Assembly: GCA_964531205.1 (NCBI GenBank)
Contig: CAZHGH010000019.1
Location: 1-42,065 of the forward strand
DNA from: JAICWY01 sp964531205
GTDB lineage: Bacteria > Vulcanimicrobiota > Vulcanimicrobiia > Vulcanimicrobiales > Vulcanimicrobiaceae
Reading direction: 5' to 3'
DNA length: 42,065 nt
Below are positions 17,301 to 23,982 of this stretch, in pieces (the stretch's first letter is position 1; each line of letters opens with the position of its first letter). Position numbers and translations under genes: made by a program. Below the pieces are notes generated by a model. It saw only the letters and a list, made by a program, of their open reading frames with translations. It was not told the DNA's origin and searched no databases.

Positions 17301-18570
17301 TGTCGCGCGCCTTCGCAACCAGCTCTTCGTATTTCGCGCGGAAGGCGGTGAAGTCGAGCGTGTCGGCGTTTTTGATCACCGGAACGATGAGGAAGCGCGT
17401 TCCGTCTTTGCGCTCTGCATCAACCGCTAAGCCGAGATGAATGCCCGGCTCAACGCGAACCGGTTTATCGCCTTCGCGGCGGAAGCTATAGGTGATGAAC
17501 GGCATCTCATGTGCGGCGCGCACGAGTGCAAATGCGATGATGTGCGTGAAGGAAATTTTTTCGGAGCGGCCCGCCGATTTTATCGCGGCGTTCAACTCTT
17601 TGCGGCGCGCATCCATGACGTCAACGGCGAGCGAACGGAAACTGGTCGCCGTGGGAATCGTCAGGCTCTGCTCCATGTACCCGGTAAGCGCGGCAGCGGG
17701 GCCTTTGAGCTGCGTTACCTTTGCCTCTGCCGGAACCGGCGGCAAGGGCGGCTGTGCAGCTGTAGGCGCGGACGTTCCTTTCGGCAACGACGGTGCCTGC
17801 GACGCAACGTCGTCACGCAGCACGAGTCCTTGCGGACCGGTGCCTTTAACGCTCGTGACGTCGACGTGCAATTTGCGCGCAAGGCGGCGTGCTTGCGGCG
17901 TCGCAAACGTTTCGCCTGCGGTTACCGGAGCTGCAGGAGCAGCTTGTCGAGGGGCTTCAGCAGTAGCCTTTGCACCGTTTGTTTTTGCTGACGGAGGCGC
18001 CGCAGTTGCATTCGCATCGATCTCCGCGAGCCCGGCGCCGACGGCAACAGTCTCGCCGTCTTTCGCGAGAATCTTCGTGATAATGCCGCTTGCGGTCGCG
18101 GGGACTTCAACGTCGACTTTGTCGGTCGTAACGTTGACAATCGGATCGCCTTCGTTGACGAAGTCGCCTTCGCGCTTTTGCCATTCGACGACGGAACCTT
18201 CGGTAACGGACTCACCCATTTCGGGGAGCGTGACGGTGACGAGGTTCGGTGGTCCCGACGGTGTTGACGGCGGCGCGGGCGCTGCTGCTGTTCTCGCACC
18301 ATTTCCGCTCGCGCTTTCGCTAGCGGTCGTATCGATCTCCGCAAGGACGGCGCCGACCGCGACGGTCGTGCCTTCACCCGCCAAAATCTGTTTGAGGACG
18401 CCGGAAGCCGTCGCCGGCACTTCGACGTCGACCTTATCAGTCGTGACCTCGACCAGAGGATCGCCCTCGGCGACGAATTCACCGATTTTCTTGCGCCACT
18501 CGACGATAGAGCCTTCGGTGACCGACTCCCCCATCTCGGGAAGCGTGACTTGAACCATCGTCTCAGGCAC
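14314..18570 (-). CDS. kgd: 2-Oxoglutarate dehydrogenase, E2-E1 fusion with two lipoyl domains
   Basis: This 1418-residue protein joins a complete dihydrolipoyl succinyltransferase (E2o) to oxoglutarate dehydrogenase E1o. Order: lipoyl domain 1 (about 5-80, TTDKVDVEVP with Lys46), lipoyl domain 2 (about 110-186, Lys151), a Pro/Ala linker, an E1/E3-binding domain (about 220-255, FATPQARRLARKL), the E2 catalytic domain (about 285-530, with YDHRVIQG and His497), then E1o (about 560-1418, with MAHRGRL, ILIHGDAAFIGQG and YRRFGHNEQDEP). It catalyses the TCA-cycle step from 2-oxoglutarate to succinyl-CoA; E3 is not in the window. Mycobacterial Kgd has a similar E2-E1 fusion but lacks lipoyl domains. 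The start is GTG 18570 with GGAG upstream, or ATG 18558. The carboxymuconolactone decarboxylase-like gene follows in the operon. Confidence 0.95.
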   Translation of the reverse strand: MPETMVQVTLPEMGESVTEGSIVEWRKKIGEFVAEGDPLVEVTTDKVDVEVPATASGVLKQILAGEGTTVAVGAVLAEIDTTASESASGNGARTAAAPAPPSTPSGPPNLVTVTLPEMGESVTEGSVVEWQKREGDFVNEGDPIVNVTTDKVDVEVPATASGIITKILAKDGETVAVGAGLAEIDANATAAPPSAKTNGAKATAEAPRQAAPAAPVTAGETFATPQARRLARKLHVDVTSVKGTGPQGLVLRDDVASQAPSLPKGTSAPTAAQPPLPPVPAEAKVTQLKGPAAALTGYMEQSLTIPTATSFRSLAVDVMDARRKELNAAIKSAGRSEKISFTHIIAFALVRAAHEMPFITYSFRREGDKPVRVEPGIHLGLAVDAERKDGTRFLIVPVIKNADTLDFTAFRAKYEELVAKARDNKLTADELQGGSFTLTNPGGIGTVASVPRLMAGQGAIIAAGAIGYPPGFGSANEATLKQLGISKIMQMTSTYDHRVIQGAQSGEYLKRVDELLQGKDGFYDALFTSLGLRAAALPPVQTSAMPALVSTAAPEAVSAPSDEMLRAVAAGMAIVAAYRTHGHLAATLDPLGTPPIGDPSLEPANWGLTPALQSAIPASVLRVKVPGNTLADVLPRLRETYASTIAYEVEHISNTEQREWLRDYIESGKHKIPLSQERQIDLLRRLTRVETFERYLRKTFLGQKTFSGEGLDVVVPMLEEMLQMLADDGTPNAVLGMAHRGRLATIAHVVNMPYEEILAEFEAANQRGEVGADDVTGDVKYHHGAAGTYKALDGKSINVTLSNNPSHLEAVDPVVEGSTRALQTDHAQPIPRQDVRKAAPILIHGDAAFIGQGIVSEVLNLQSLPGYETGGTLHIIANNQVGFTTDPRDSRSTRYASDLAKGFDVPIVHVNADDIDACIWAVHLAMDFRKRFGRDTVIDVIGYRRFGHNEQDEPAYTQPGMYDLIKAHPTARELFANKLIAQGVLAKEQADELIAEATARLQEAHRAVKGKHDIAGMLAKLDTKAPVEAAPLAKVSKEQLVSWSDALATVPSGFAINKKLQTQFDRRKAVIAEKGLVDWGMAEALAFASLLSEGTPVRITGQDTERGTFSHRHAVLHDPQSGAEYVPMQHLPQAKASFEVHNSPLSEYAALGFEYGYSTSVPKALVLWEAQFGDFVNGAQIIIDQFLAAGQAKWGQTARLTLLLPHGYEGMGPEHSSARLERFLQLAAEGNLRVAYPSTASNYYHLLRQQATMPQPVPLVVMTPKSLLRQELASGHLDELAKGKFHAVIDDPNVKEKSKVERLILCTGKIYYDLLGHEQYANMNKTAIVRIELLSPLPYTEINDIIATYPNLKKLVWVQEEPKNMGARAYVRRRLIERMRDSLEIDYVGRPYRASPSEGYPGAHAVEQERIIKEALTE

Positions 18571-18731
18571 GGGTGATTAACTCCACATTCATTCTAAGGA
18601 TGACAAACCCAGACCGGGCTGCTTTAACAGTCGTCCGGTATCCTCATCTTAGACCTACGGTCGGTTCCCTCCAATGACAGTTAGAAGCAAGATTTATGTC
18701 GTGCATGTTATAAGTCTACACGTATCCGCTC

Positions 18732-19631
18732 ATGGAACTGCAGCAACTCGAATACTTTCGCGTCGTAGCACGCACGCAGCACGTCACCCAGGCCGCCGAA
18801 GAGCTTGCCATCACGCAGCCCGCCCTGAGTCGTGCCATGGCGCGCCTAGAGCGCGACCTCGGCGTGGCGCTGTTCGACCATCGCGGCCGGTCGGTCAAGC
18901 TGAACCGGTACGGCGAAGCGTTTCTGCGGCACGTCGAACGCGCGCTCGCAGCGATCGAAGAAGGGCGTCGCGAGCTCGTGGATCTGTCGGACCGCGACGC
19001 CGGAGTCATCGCTTTCGGCTTCGCGCATGCGCTCGGCACGCGCGTCGTTCCGGACCTTATCGCGTCTTTTCGGCAACAGCACCCGCGCGCGCGTTTTCAA
19101 CTCTTGCAAAACGCGTCGCACATCATTCTCGCCGAACTCGAGGCCGGCGACGTGGACATCGCACTGGTTTCACCGGTACCGTCGACGAGCGAACGAATCG
19201 AATCGATCGAGCTCGCGTCCGAAGAGCTCTTCCTCGTCGTTCCCAACGATCATCGTTTTGCGAAGCGCCGCTCCGTTCGTCTTTCGGAATTGCGCGACGA
19301 TACGTTCGTGTGTTTACGTCAAGGATACGGCTTGCGCACGCTCACCGATCAATTTTGCGCGGAAGCGGGATTCGTTCCGAAAATTGCTTTCGAAGGCGAA
19401 GAAATCGCAACGCTGCGCAGCCTCGTATCCGTCGGACTCGGCGTTGCGATTATTCCGGCGGCGTCCTCACCGGGCGAGACCGCGCCTCCGCAACTGCACA
19501 TCACCGAACCGATTTGTACGCGGAGCATCGGATTACTGTGGGAGCCCGGACGTTATCAACCGGAACTAGCGCAGCAGTTTCGCCATCACATCATAACGAG
19601 TTTCCGCGACATGCCTGCGCCGGGCGCTTAA
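18732..19631 (+). CDS. LysR-family transcriptional regulator
   Basis: This 299-residue protein has a LysR winged helix-turn-helix (1-60, ELQQLEYFRVVART then AITQPALSRAMARLERDLG) and a periplasmic-binding-like effector domain (about 90-295). It shares a 161-bp divergent region with the oxoglutarate dehydrogenase gene. Within that region TTAT-N12-ATAA (around 18692-18711) is a weak candidate operator. Its stop codon overlaps that of the YeiH-like gene on the other strand (TTAA shared at 19628-19631). LysR regulators of the YeiE type accompany YeiH exporters in enterobacteria, so I infer that this one controls the adjacent sulfur-type operon. Control of the divergent dehydrogenase is the alternative. 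The effector is unknown. Confidence 0.9.
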   Translation: MELQQLEYFRVVARTQHVTQAAEELAITQPALSRAMARLERDLGVALFDHRGRSVKLNRYGEAFLRHVERALAAIEEGRRELVDLSDRDAGVIAFGFAHALGTRVVPDLIASFRQQHPRARFQLLQNASHIILAELEAGDVDIALVSPVPSTSERIESIELASEELFLVVPNDHRFAKRRSVRLSELRDDTFVCLRQGYGLRTLTDQFCAEAGFVPKIAFEGEEIATLRSLVSVGLGVAIIPAASSPGETAPPQLHITEPICTRSIGLLWEPGRYQPELAQQFRHHIITSFRDMPAPGA

Positions 19632-20602
19632 GCGAGATGCGCGTAATGCGCGATTGCCAAGCTGCTCGATGCGATAATCGCCCACAATAAAAAGCCGAGG
19701 AGCAGCGGCCGCAGACCTGCAGCCCGAATGGCTTGGGCGTTCGCCGAAAGACCAACACCCGTAAGCGCAACGACGATCAGAAATAGGGCCGCTTGTACGA
19801 TCGCGGGATGCGCTGCAGCCGGAATGACGCCAATCGTATTCAGCACCGCGGCGACGACGAACCACAGAATGAACCAGGGAATGATTTTGGCCCAATCCAC
19901 GCCTTCACCGGTTTTGCTCACTTTCCAAATCCGCTTGCCGGCATAAAACATGACGATCGGAATGATGAGCGTCGTCCGGGTCAGTTTCACAATGACCGCT
20001 TCGTTGCCGGCCGCATGTCCGTAGACGTAGCCCGCCGCAACGACCGATGACGTGTCGTTGATCGCCGTGCCGGCCCACAATCCGAATGCGTGTTGAGAGA
20101 GCGCGATCAAATGTCCGATCCAGGGAAACGTCAAAACCGCCGCGACGTTGAATAAAAACACCGTTGAGATTGCATAGGCGACTTCTGCCTCGCTCACCTC
20201 GATCACGCTCGCGAGCGCCGCAATTGCGGATCCGCCGCAAATCGCCGTACCGATTCCGAGCAAACGCCGTAAATCGCGATCGATGCCCAGCACCCGCCCG
20301 AGTACGTATGCGGCAGCAAGCGTGATAGCGAGTGTGCCCAGCATGAGCGGCAGCGAATGCAATCCGGCGCCGACGACCTCACCGAGCTGCAGCGTAGCAC
20401 CGAGTAAGACGATCGACAGCTGCAAGAGCTGTCTTCCCGCGAATTTCACGCCCGGAGTAAAACGCGCGTCCGGCTTCACGAGCATCGCGACGATCATGCC
20501 GAGGACGATACCAAACACCGGGCCGCCGACGATGGGCACAACGCGTCCAAGCGCGAATGCTGCAATCGCAATCGCGACGCACAAAACCAGTCCGGAGAGC
20601 AT
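19628..20602 (-). CDS. YeiH-family putative sulfate/sulfite exporter
   Basis: This is a 324-residue integral membrane protein with about ten hydrophobic segments. It matches the YeiH/PSE family (GTAICGGSAIAALASVI, then LFNVAAVLTFPWIGH, then GTAINDTSSVVAAG). Family members are annotated as putative sulfate exporters, with little biochemistry behind the name. It starts 9 bases after the stop of the diheme cytochrome gene and is the last gene of a four-gene operon. In that setting it would remove sulfite, sulfate or another small oxyanion from the cytoplasm (inference). No Shine-Dalgarno is visible, so translation is probably coupled. Confidence 0.9.
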   Translation of the reverse strand: MLSGLVLCVAIAIAAFALGRVVPIVGGPVFGIVLGMIVAMLVKPDARFTPGVKFAGRQLLQLSIVLLGATLQLGEVVGAGLHSLPLMLGTLAITLAAAYVLGRVLGIDRDLRRLLGIGTAICGGSAIAALASVIEVSEAEVAYAISTVFLFNVAAVLTFPWIGHLIALSQHAFGLWAGTAINDTSSVVAAGYVYGHAAGNEAVIVKLTRTTLIIPIVMFYAGKRIWKVSKTGEGVDWAKIIPWFILWFVVAAVLNTIGVIPAAAHPAIVQAALFLIVVALTGVGLSANAQAIRAAGLRPLLLGFLLWAIIASSSLAIAHYAHLA

Positions 20603-20611
20603 TACGTAAGG

Positions 20612-21409
20612 TTAGAAATAGCCGGCCGACTCTTCCGGAAACGAAACGATGCGTTTTTTGTTGAATTTCGGACGCTCATGACTGAGCACGTACGCTGAAA
20701 CGTCGTACGCTTCCTGATCGCTGAGCGTCCCAGGCGCGTTTTGCGGCATGTTATAGCGTACGAACGCCGCCATCGTCCAAAGCCGGTGCATGCCCGCGCC
20801 TGCGTTGAACGACTTCGATCCCCACAGTGGTGGAAACGTGCCTGCGCCGGAGCCGTCCGCCGCGTGACAGGAAGAACATTTTTGTGCATAGAGCTGTGCG
20901 CCGCGCGTCGCGCTCGGACTCTTCGGTGGATCGAATTTCACAAGACGTGTCGCGGGATCCGGCGGGCTTCCGATCTTCGTACCGCGCGAAAGATAGGTAA
21001 TATACGACACCATGGCGACCATTTCGCGGCTTTGATACGGTGGTGGATGACCGTTCATGCTGTATAAAAAGCATTCCGCCAAACGATCTTGCAGCGCGAT
21101 CATCCGGTGCGCGCGTGAGTTCCACTGCGGAAATTGGGCGGCGACACCAACGAATGTGCCGCCGCGAGCTTTGGTGCCCGCGCCGATGTGACAGGCGGCG
21201 CAATCCATATTCGCGACCACGTATGGTTTTAGATGTTTGCGCGTATTGAGGAGTAATTCACGTCCGTACCGGATCGACTCCCCGGGCGCGCCCGTCGGCA
21301 GCGCGTTCGCATCGTACGCAACCGGAGCGGTAGGCGTTTGCGTCTTCCCGCCGCACGCCGTTAGCAGCGCCGCGGCAGCGTAGAGCGCGATCGGAACAAA
21401 ATTTTTCAC
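20612..21409 (-). CDS. Diheme cytochrome c lipoprotein, thiosulfate dehydrogenase (TsdA)-like
   Basis: This 265-residue exported protein has a lipobox (LTAC, Cys19) and two c-type haem sites, CAACH (70-74) and CSSCH (178-182). Between them DRLAECFLYSMNGHPPP resembles the TsdA segment. Cys113 sits at about the position of the Cys that is the unusual axial ligand of the active-site haem in TsdA. Met221 (YNMPQ) is a likely second-haem ligand. TsdA oxidises thiosulfate to tetrathionate in the periplasm, or the reverse. A SoxA-type or general diheme electron carrier is the alternative. The GTG start overlaps the TGA of the upstream gene (GTGA). Lipidation would tether it to a membrane, unlike typical soluble TsdA. 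Confidence 0.8.
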   Translation of the reverse strand: MKNFVPIALYAAAALLTACGGKTQTPTAPVAYDANALPTGAPGESIRYGRELLLNTRKHLKPYVVANMDCAACHIGAGTKARGGTFVGVAAQFPQWNSRAHRMIALQDRLAECFLYSMNGHPPPYQSREMVAMVSYITYLSRGTKIGSPPDPATRLVKFDPPKSPSATRGAQLYAQKCSSCHAADGSGAGTFPPLWGSKSFNAGAGMHRLWTMAAFVRYNMPQNAPGTLSDQEAYDVSAYVLSHERPKFNKKRIVSFPEESAGYF

Positions 21410-22119
21410 GCGAACGTCGGCGCGATGTACGTATAGTGGTAGCGCTGCTGAAGCACGGCAACCGTCGCGACCATCGCCGGCACGACATGGGTGCCCGGAA
21501 TCAAGTGCGTGAGGAGGTCGTCGGCAACCTGATTGGCCGTCATTCCCGACGGCGCGAATCCGCCTTTTACGAGCGTACGCGCTTGCTCCTCAACTGCGGT
21601 ATGACACGTCAAAAACACCACGCCGCGCGATTGCAGCGTTTGGATTGACGTATCTTGGTACGCGCTGTCCTCGGCGTCCGGATCGCTGCCTTTGACCAAC
21701 GTCTTAGCGGGCGACAAAAACACGTTGGACGCTACGGGAGCGCCTTTTGCATCAACCAATTTCAACGCCTCGCCAATTTTATATTTGCTCCAAATGTAAT
21801 CGCTGTAGTTGTATGCAGTGGACGGTCCATGCGGCGCAAACACCATGGTTATTCGCGAGGCGGGGTACCCGAAGCCGAATTCCAGTCCGTTGAGCGAATT
21901 CTTCAGATTCGAGAACACGTTCGGATGAAACGCGATGACGTTCCACAGTTGGCGCACATCGGCCGGCTTGCCGACCGCGGCGTCGAAAGCGGCGCTATCA
22001 AAATCCGCTTTCCGTTCCACGAAGTGCGATCCGCCCGGAACGCTCTGCGCGGCAAGCCCAGGCGAACCGGCTGCTGCAACGAGCGTTGCCGTCGCCGTGA
22101 GAAACGACCCTCGATTCAT
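21406..22119 (-). CDS. Exported DsrE/DsrF-like sulfur-trafficking protein
   Basis: This is a 237-residue protein with an export signal (about 1-24, MNRGSFLTATATLVAAAGSPGLA, possibly Tat- or Sec-type). It has a DsrE-like fold signature near the C-terminus: VVFLTCHTAVEEQA with Cys172, then LIPGTHVVPAMVATVAVLQQ and HYTYI. In DsrE/TusD-type proteins a Cys at this point carries persulfide sulfur. Cys172 is the only Cys in the protein. It has a strong ribosome site (AAGGAG, 5 nt before ATG), directly after the stop of the solute-binding gene, and overlaps the cytochrome gene by 4 bases. A periplasmic DsrE-like protein next to a TsdA-like cytochrome suggests sulfane-sulfur handling outside the cytoplasm (inference). 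The DsrE match is by motif only. Confidence 0.7.
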   Translation of the reverse strand: MNRGSFLTATATLVAAAGSPGLAAQSVPGGSHFVERKADFDSAAFDAAVGKPADVRQLWNVIAFHPNVFSNLKNSLNGLEFGFGYPASRITMVFAPHGPSTAYNYSDYIWSKYKIGEALKLVDAKGAPVASNVFLSPAKTLVKGSDPDAEDSAYQDTSIQTLQSRGVVFLTCHTAVEEQARTLVKGGFAPSGMTANQVADDLLTHLIPGTHVVPAMVATVAVLQQRYHYTYIAPTFA

Positions 22120-22129
22120 ACGATCTCCT

Positions 22130-23023
22130 TTATTGCGAGGACGGTGGACCGAATCCGAACGATGCGTAGATCGCGCGAGCTTCGGGAGTTTTCAAAAAGT
22201 TGACGAAGGCTTGCGCGGCTGCGGAATGCGGCGCGTCGCGCAAAACTGCCGCGTCATACGCCATTGTGACGTTTTGAGATTCCGGAATGCGAACGAACGT
22301 CAACGGCTCTCCGATGCGCCGTGCGTACAACGCCTCCGAAATCCAAACGGGCCCCGCGTCCGCTTTGGATTCCATCAGGTAGAGCGGCGTTTGCCGGTGA
22401 TGAATGCGCGTGAGAATCGTCATGCCGTCCGCAATCTTCGTCTGCATGATTTCGTGCACCAGCGTCACACCGCCGGCCTTTTCGTACGCGGTTTCAACCT
22501 CTTCCGCAACCCCTTCCCACTTCGGGTTCGGCATGACGACGCGCACGTCGGTTCGTCCGAGATCCGCAAGGGAATGAACGTTCATCGGATTTCCTTTTCG
22601 AACCATGATTGCGAGTTGGTTCGATGCGTAAGCAACCCATGAATGAACGTAACCCGCATCATGCAAGCGACGCATACCCCGAATGCCCGCGAGTAACACA
22701 TCCGGCTTCGCGCTTATCAGAAGGTTTCCGACCCGCAGATCGCCGCTGCAGACTTGATCGATGACGACGCCGGGCGGCAGCGTCTCGTAATACACGTGCG
22801 CGATCTCGGGATGCCGCTCTTGGAACGCGCGCAGCAACGCCGGCATCACCATGAACTGATTGCCGGCGGCAAAAATCACGAGCTGTGCGTCGCCCGGATC
22901 GCCGTGCAAATCAAGTACTTGATCCGCCGGCGGAACGCTAAATGCGAGCGTAGGCGCCGCGGCGGCCCGTGCAATACAGAACGCTGCAAGTATCGCTGCC
23001 AAAAACGCGACACGTTTGTGCAC
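22130..23023 (-). CDS. Periplasmic solute-binding protein (oxyanion-type), orphan
   Basis: This 297-residue exported protein has a signal peptide (about 1-23). It has a type II periplasmic-binding fold that begins LVIFAAGNQFMVMPALLRAF and includes NQLAIMVRKGNP, the pattern of ModA/tungstate/sulfate-type binding proteins. No ABC permease or ATPase gene is adjacent, so it may pass its ligand to the next proteins or act in sensing rather than in import. I prefer the GTG at 23023, 7 nt after AGGA, over the TTG one codon upstream. It is the first gene of the operon and faces the dienelactone hydrolase gene across an 86-bp divergent region. The ligand is not known; molybdate, sulfate or thiosulfate are possible. 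Confidence 0.8.
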   Translation of the reverse strand: MHKRVAFLAAILAAFCIARAAAAPTLAFSVPPADQVLDLHGDPGDAQLVIFAAGNQFMVMPALLRAFQERHPEIAHVYYETLPPGVVIDQVCSGDLRVGNLLISAKPDVLLAGIRGMRRLHDAGYVHSWVAYASNQLAIMVRKGNPMNVHSLADLGRTDVRVVMPNPKWEGVAEEVETAYEKAGGVTLVHEIMQTKIADGMTILTRIHHRQTPLYLMESKADAGPVWISEALYARRIGEPLTFVRIPESQNVTMAYDAAVLRDAPHSAAAQAFVNFLKTPEARAIYASFGFGPPSSQ

Positions 23024-23109
23024 CAAACGATCCTACGCTGCACAGCCGAGTCCGTCAACGGCAGGGAGTCCGATGTTGAACGCGCACTTTTCCAACCGGG
23101 GGTATTGTC

Positions 23110-23967
23110 ATGGCCGAATCGGATCCGACTCGTTCTACCGATCCGCGAGTAAATCGCGGCGCCTTTGTGGGATTCGCCGCTGGTGCCGCCGTCGGCGCCG
23201 CAGCGATGGCCACGGGCGGAGCGCAAGAACTCGGTAAACCGCATCCGCCGATCGTGGCTGAAGACGATCCGTCGATCGCGGTGCAACACGTTGAGATACG
23301 ACGCTCCGACATCGCGATGCCCGCATACTACGCGCAGCCCCGTAACGCGCGCCCGGATACGCCCGGGGTGGTCGTCGTCATGCATGCGTGGGGCGTCGAT
23401 ACGTCGATCCGCGACGTGGTACGCCGCTTTGCAAAAGCCGGTTACGCCGCGATCGCGCCCGATTTATTTGCGCGATACAACGCGCCCAGCGGCGACGGCG
23501 AGTCCGATTTTTCGAAGTTTCGCCCGCTGATCGAAAAGTTGACGGCGGCGCCCGCGCAAGTCGACGGCGATATTCGGGCCACGGCTCTCTGGCTGAAATC
23601 GCAGCACCCACAGGGGAAGATCGGCGTTACCGGTTTCTGCATGGGCGGCGCAATCGCGCTGCGCCAAGCACTCACGAATGACGACGTTTTTACCGTGGAC
23701 GCCGTATGGTATGGACGCGTCGCCGGCATCGATCCGACCAAGATTCGCATGCCGATTCTGGGCAACTATGGCGAGCGCGATACGAGCATTCCCGCCGACG
23801 AAGTCCGGGCGTTCCGCAAAGTCCTGCGCGTGCCGAACGATATTGTGATCTACCCGACGTCCGGTCATGCGTTCTTCGACGACCAGCGCGCCTCGTACGT
23901 CGCACCCGCGGCACAAGACGCATGGCGCCGAACCCTCGCGTTTTTTAACAAGTATCTGAAGAGCTGA
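23110..23967 (+). CDS. Dienelactone hydrolase-family protein
   Basis: This 285-residue alpha/beta hydrolase has the dienelactone hydrolase triad: Cys177 in GFCMGG, Asp224 in GERDTSIP, and His253 in SGHAFFDD. The N-terminus (VNRGAFVGFAAGAAVGAAAM) looks like an export signal or a membrane anchor, so the enzyme may act outside the cytoplasm. Family members open lactones or hydrolyse esters and thioesters; the substrate cannot be predicted. Its stop codon lies inside a small hairpin that ends at the start codon of rmuC. It is divergent from the sulfur-type operon, and the two may share regulation. Confidence 0.88.
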   Translation: MAESDPTRSTDPRVNRGAFVGFAAGAAVGAAAMATGGAQELGKPHPPIVAEDDPSIAVQHVEIRRSDIAMPAYYAQPRNARPDTPGVVVVMHAWGVDTSIRDVVRRFAKAGYAAIAPDLFARYNAPSGDGESDFSKFRPLIEKLTAAPAQVDGDIRATALWLKSQHPQGKIGVTGFCMGGAIALRQALTNDDVFTVDAVWYGRVAGIDPTKIRMPILGNYGERDTSIPADEVRAFRKVLRVPNDIVIYPTSGHAFFDDQRASYVAPAAQDAWRRTLAFFNKYLKS

Positions 23968-23982
23968 AGCGAATACTTCAGC
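23963..23982 (+). other. Hairpin abutting the rmuC start codon
   Basis: GCTGAAG (23963-23969) and CTTCAGC (23976-23982) pair around CGAATA. The stem contains the dienelactone hydrolase stop TGA and ends one base before the GTG of rmuC. It could make rmuC translation depend on ribosomes finishing the upstream gene. There is no T-tract, so it is not a clear terminator. Confidence 0.5.

Noticed and set aside
18692..18711. LysR operator TTAT-N12-ATAA before the LysR gene
   Set aside because: The arms are only 4 bases and such a pattern is frequent by chance, so it is mentioned with the gene only as a weak candidate.
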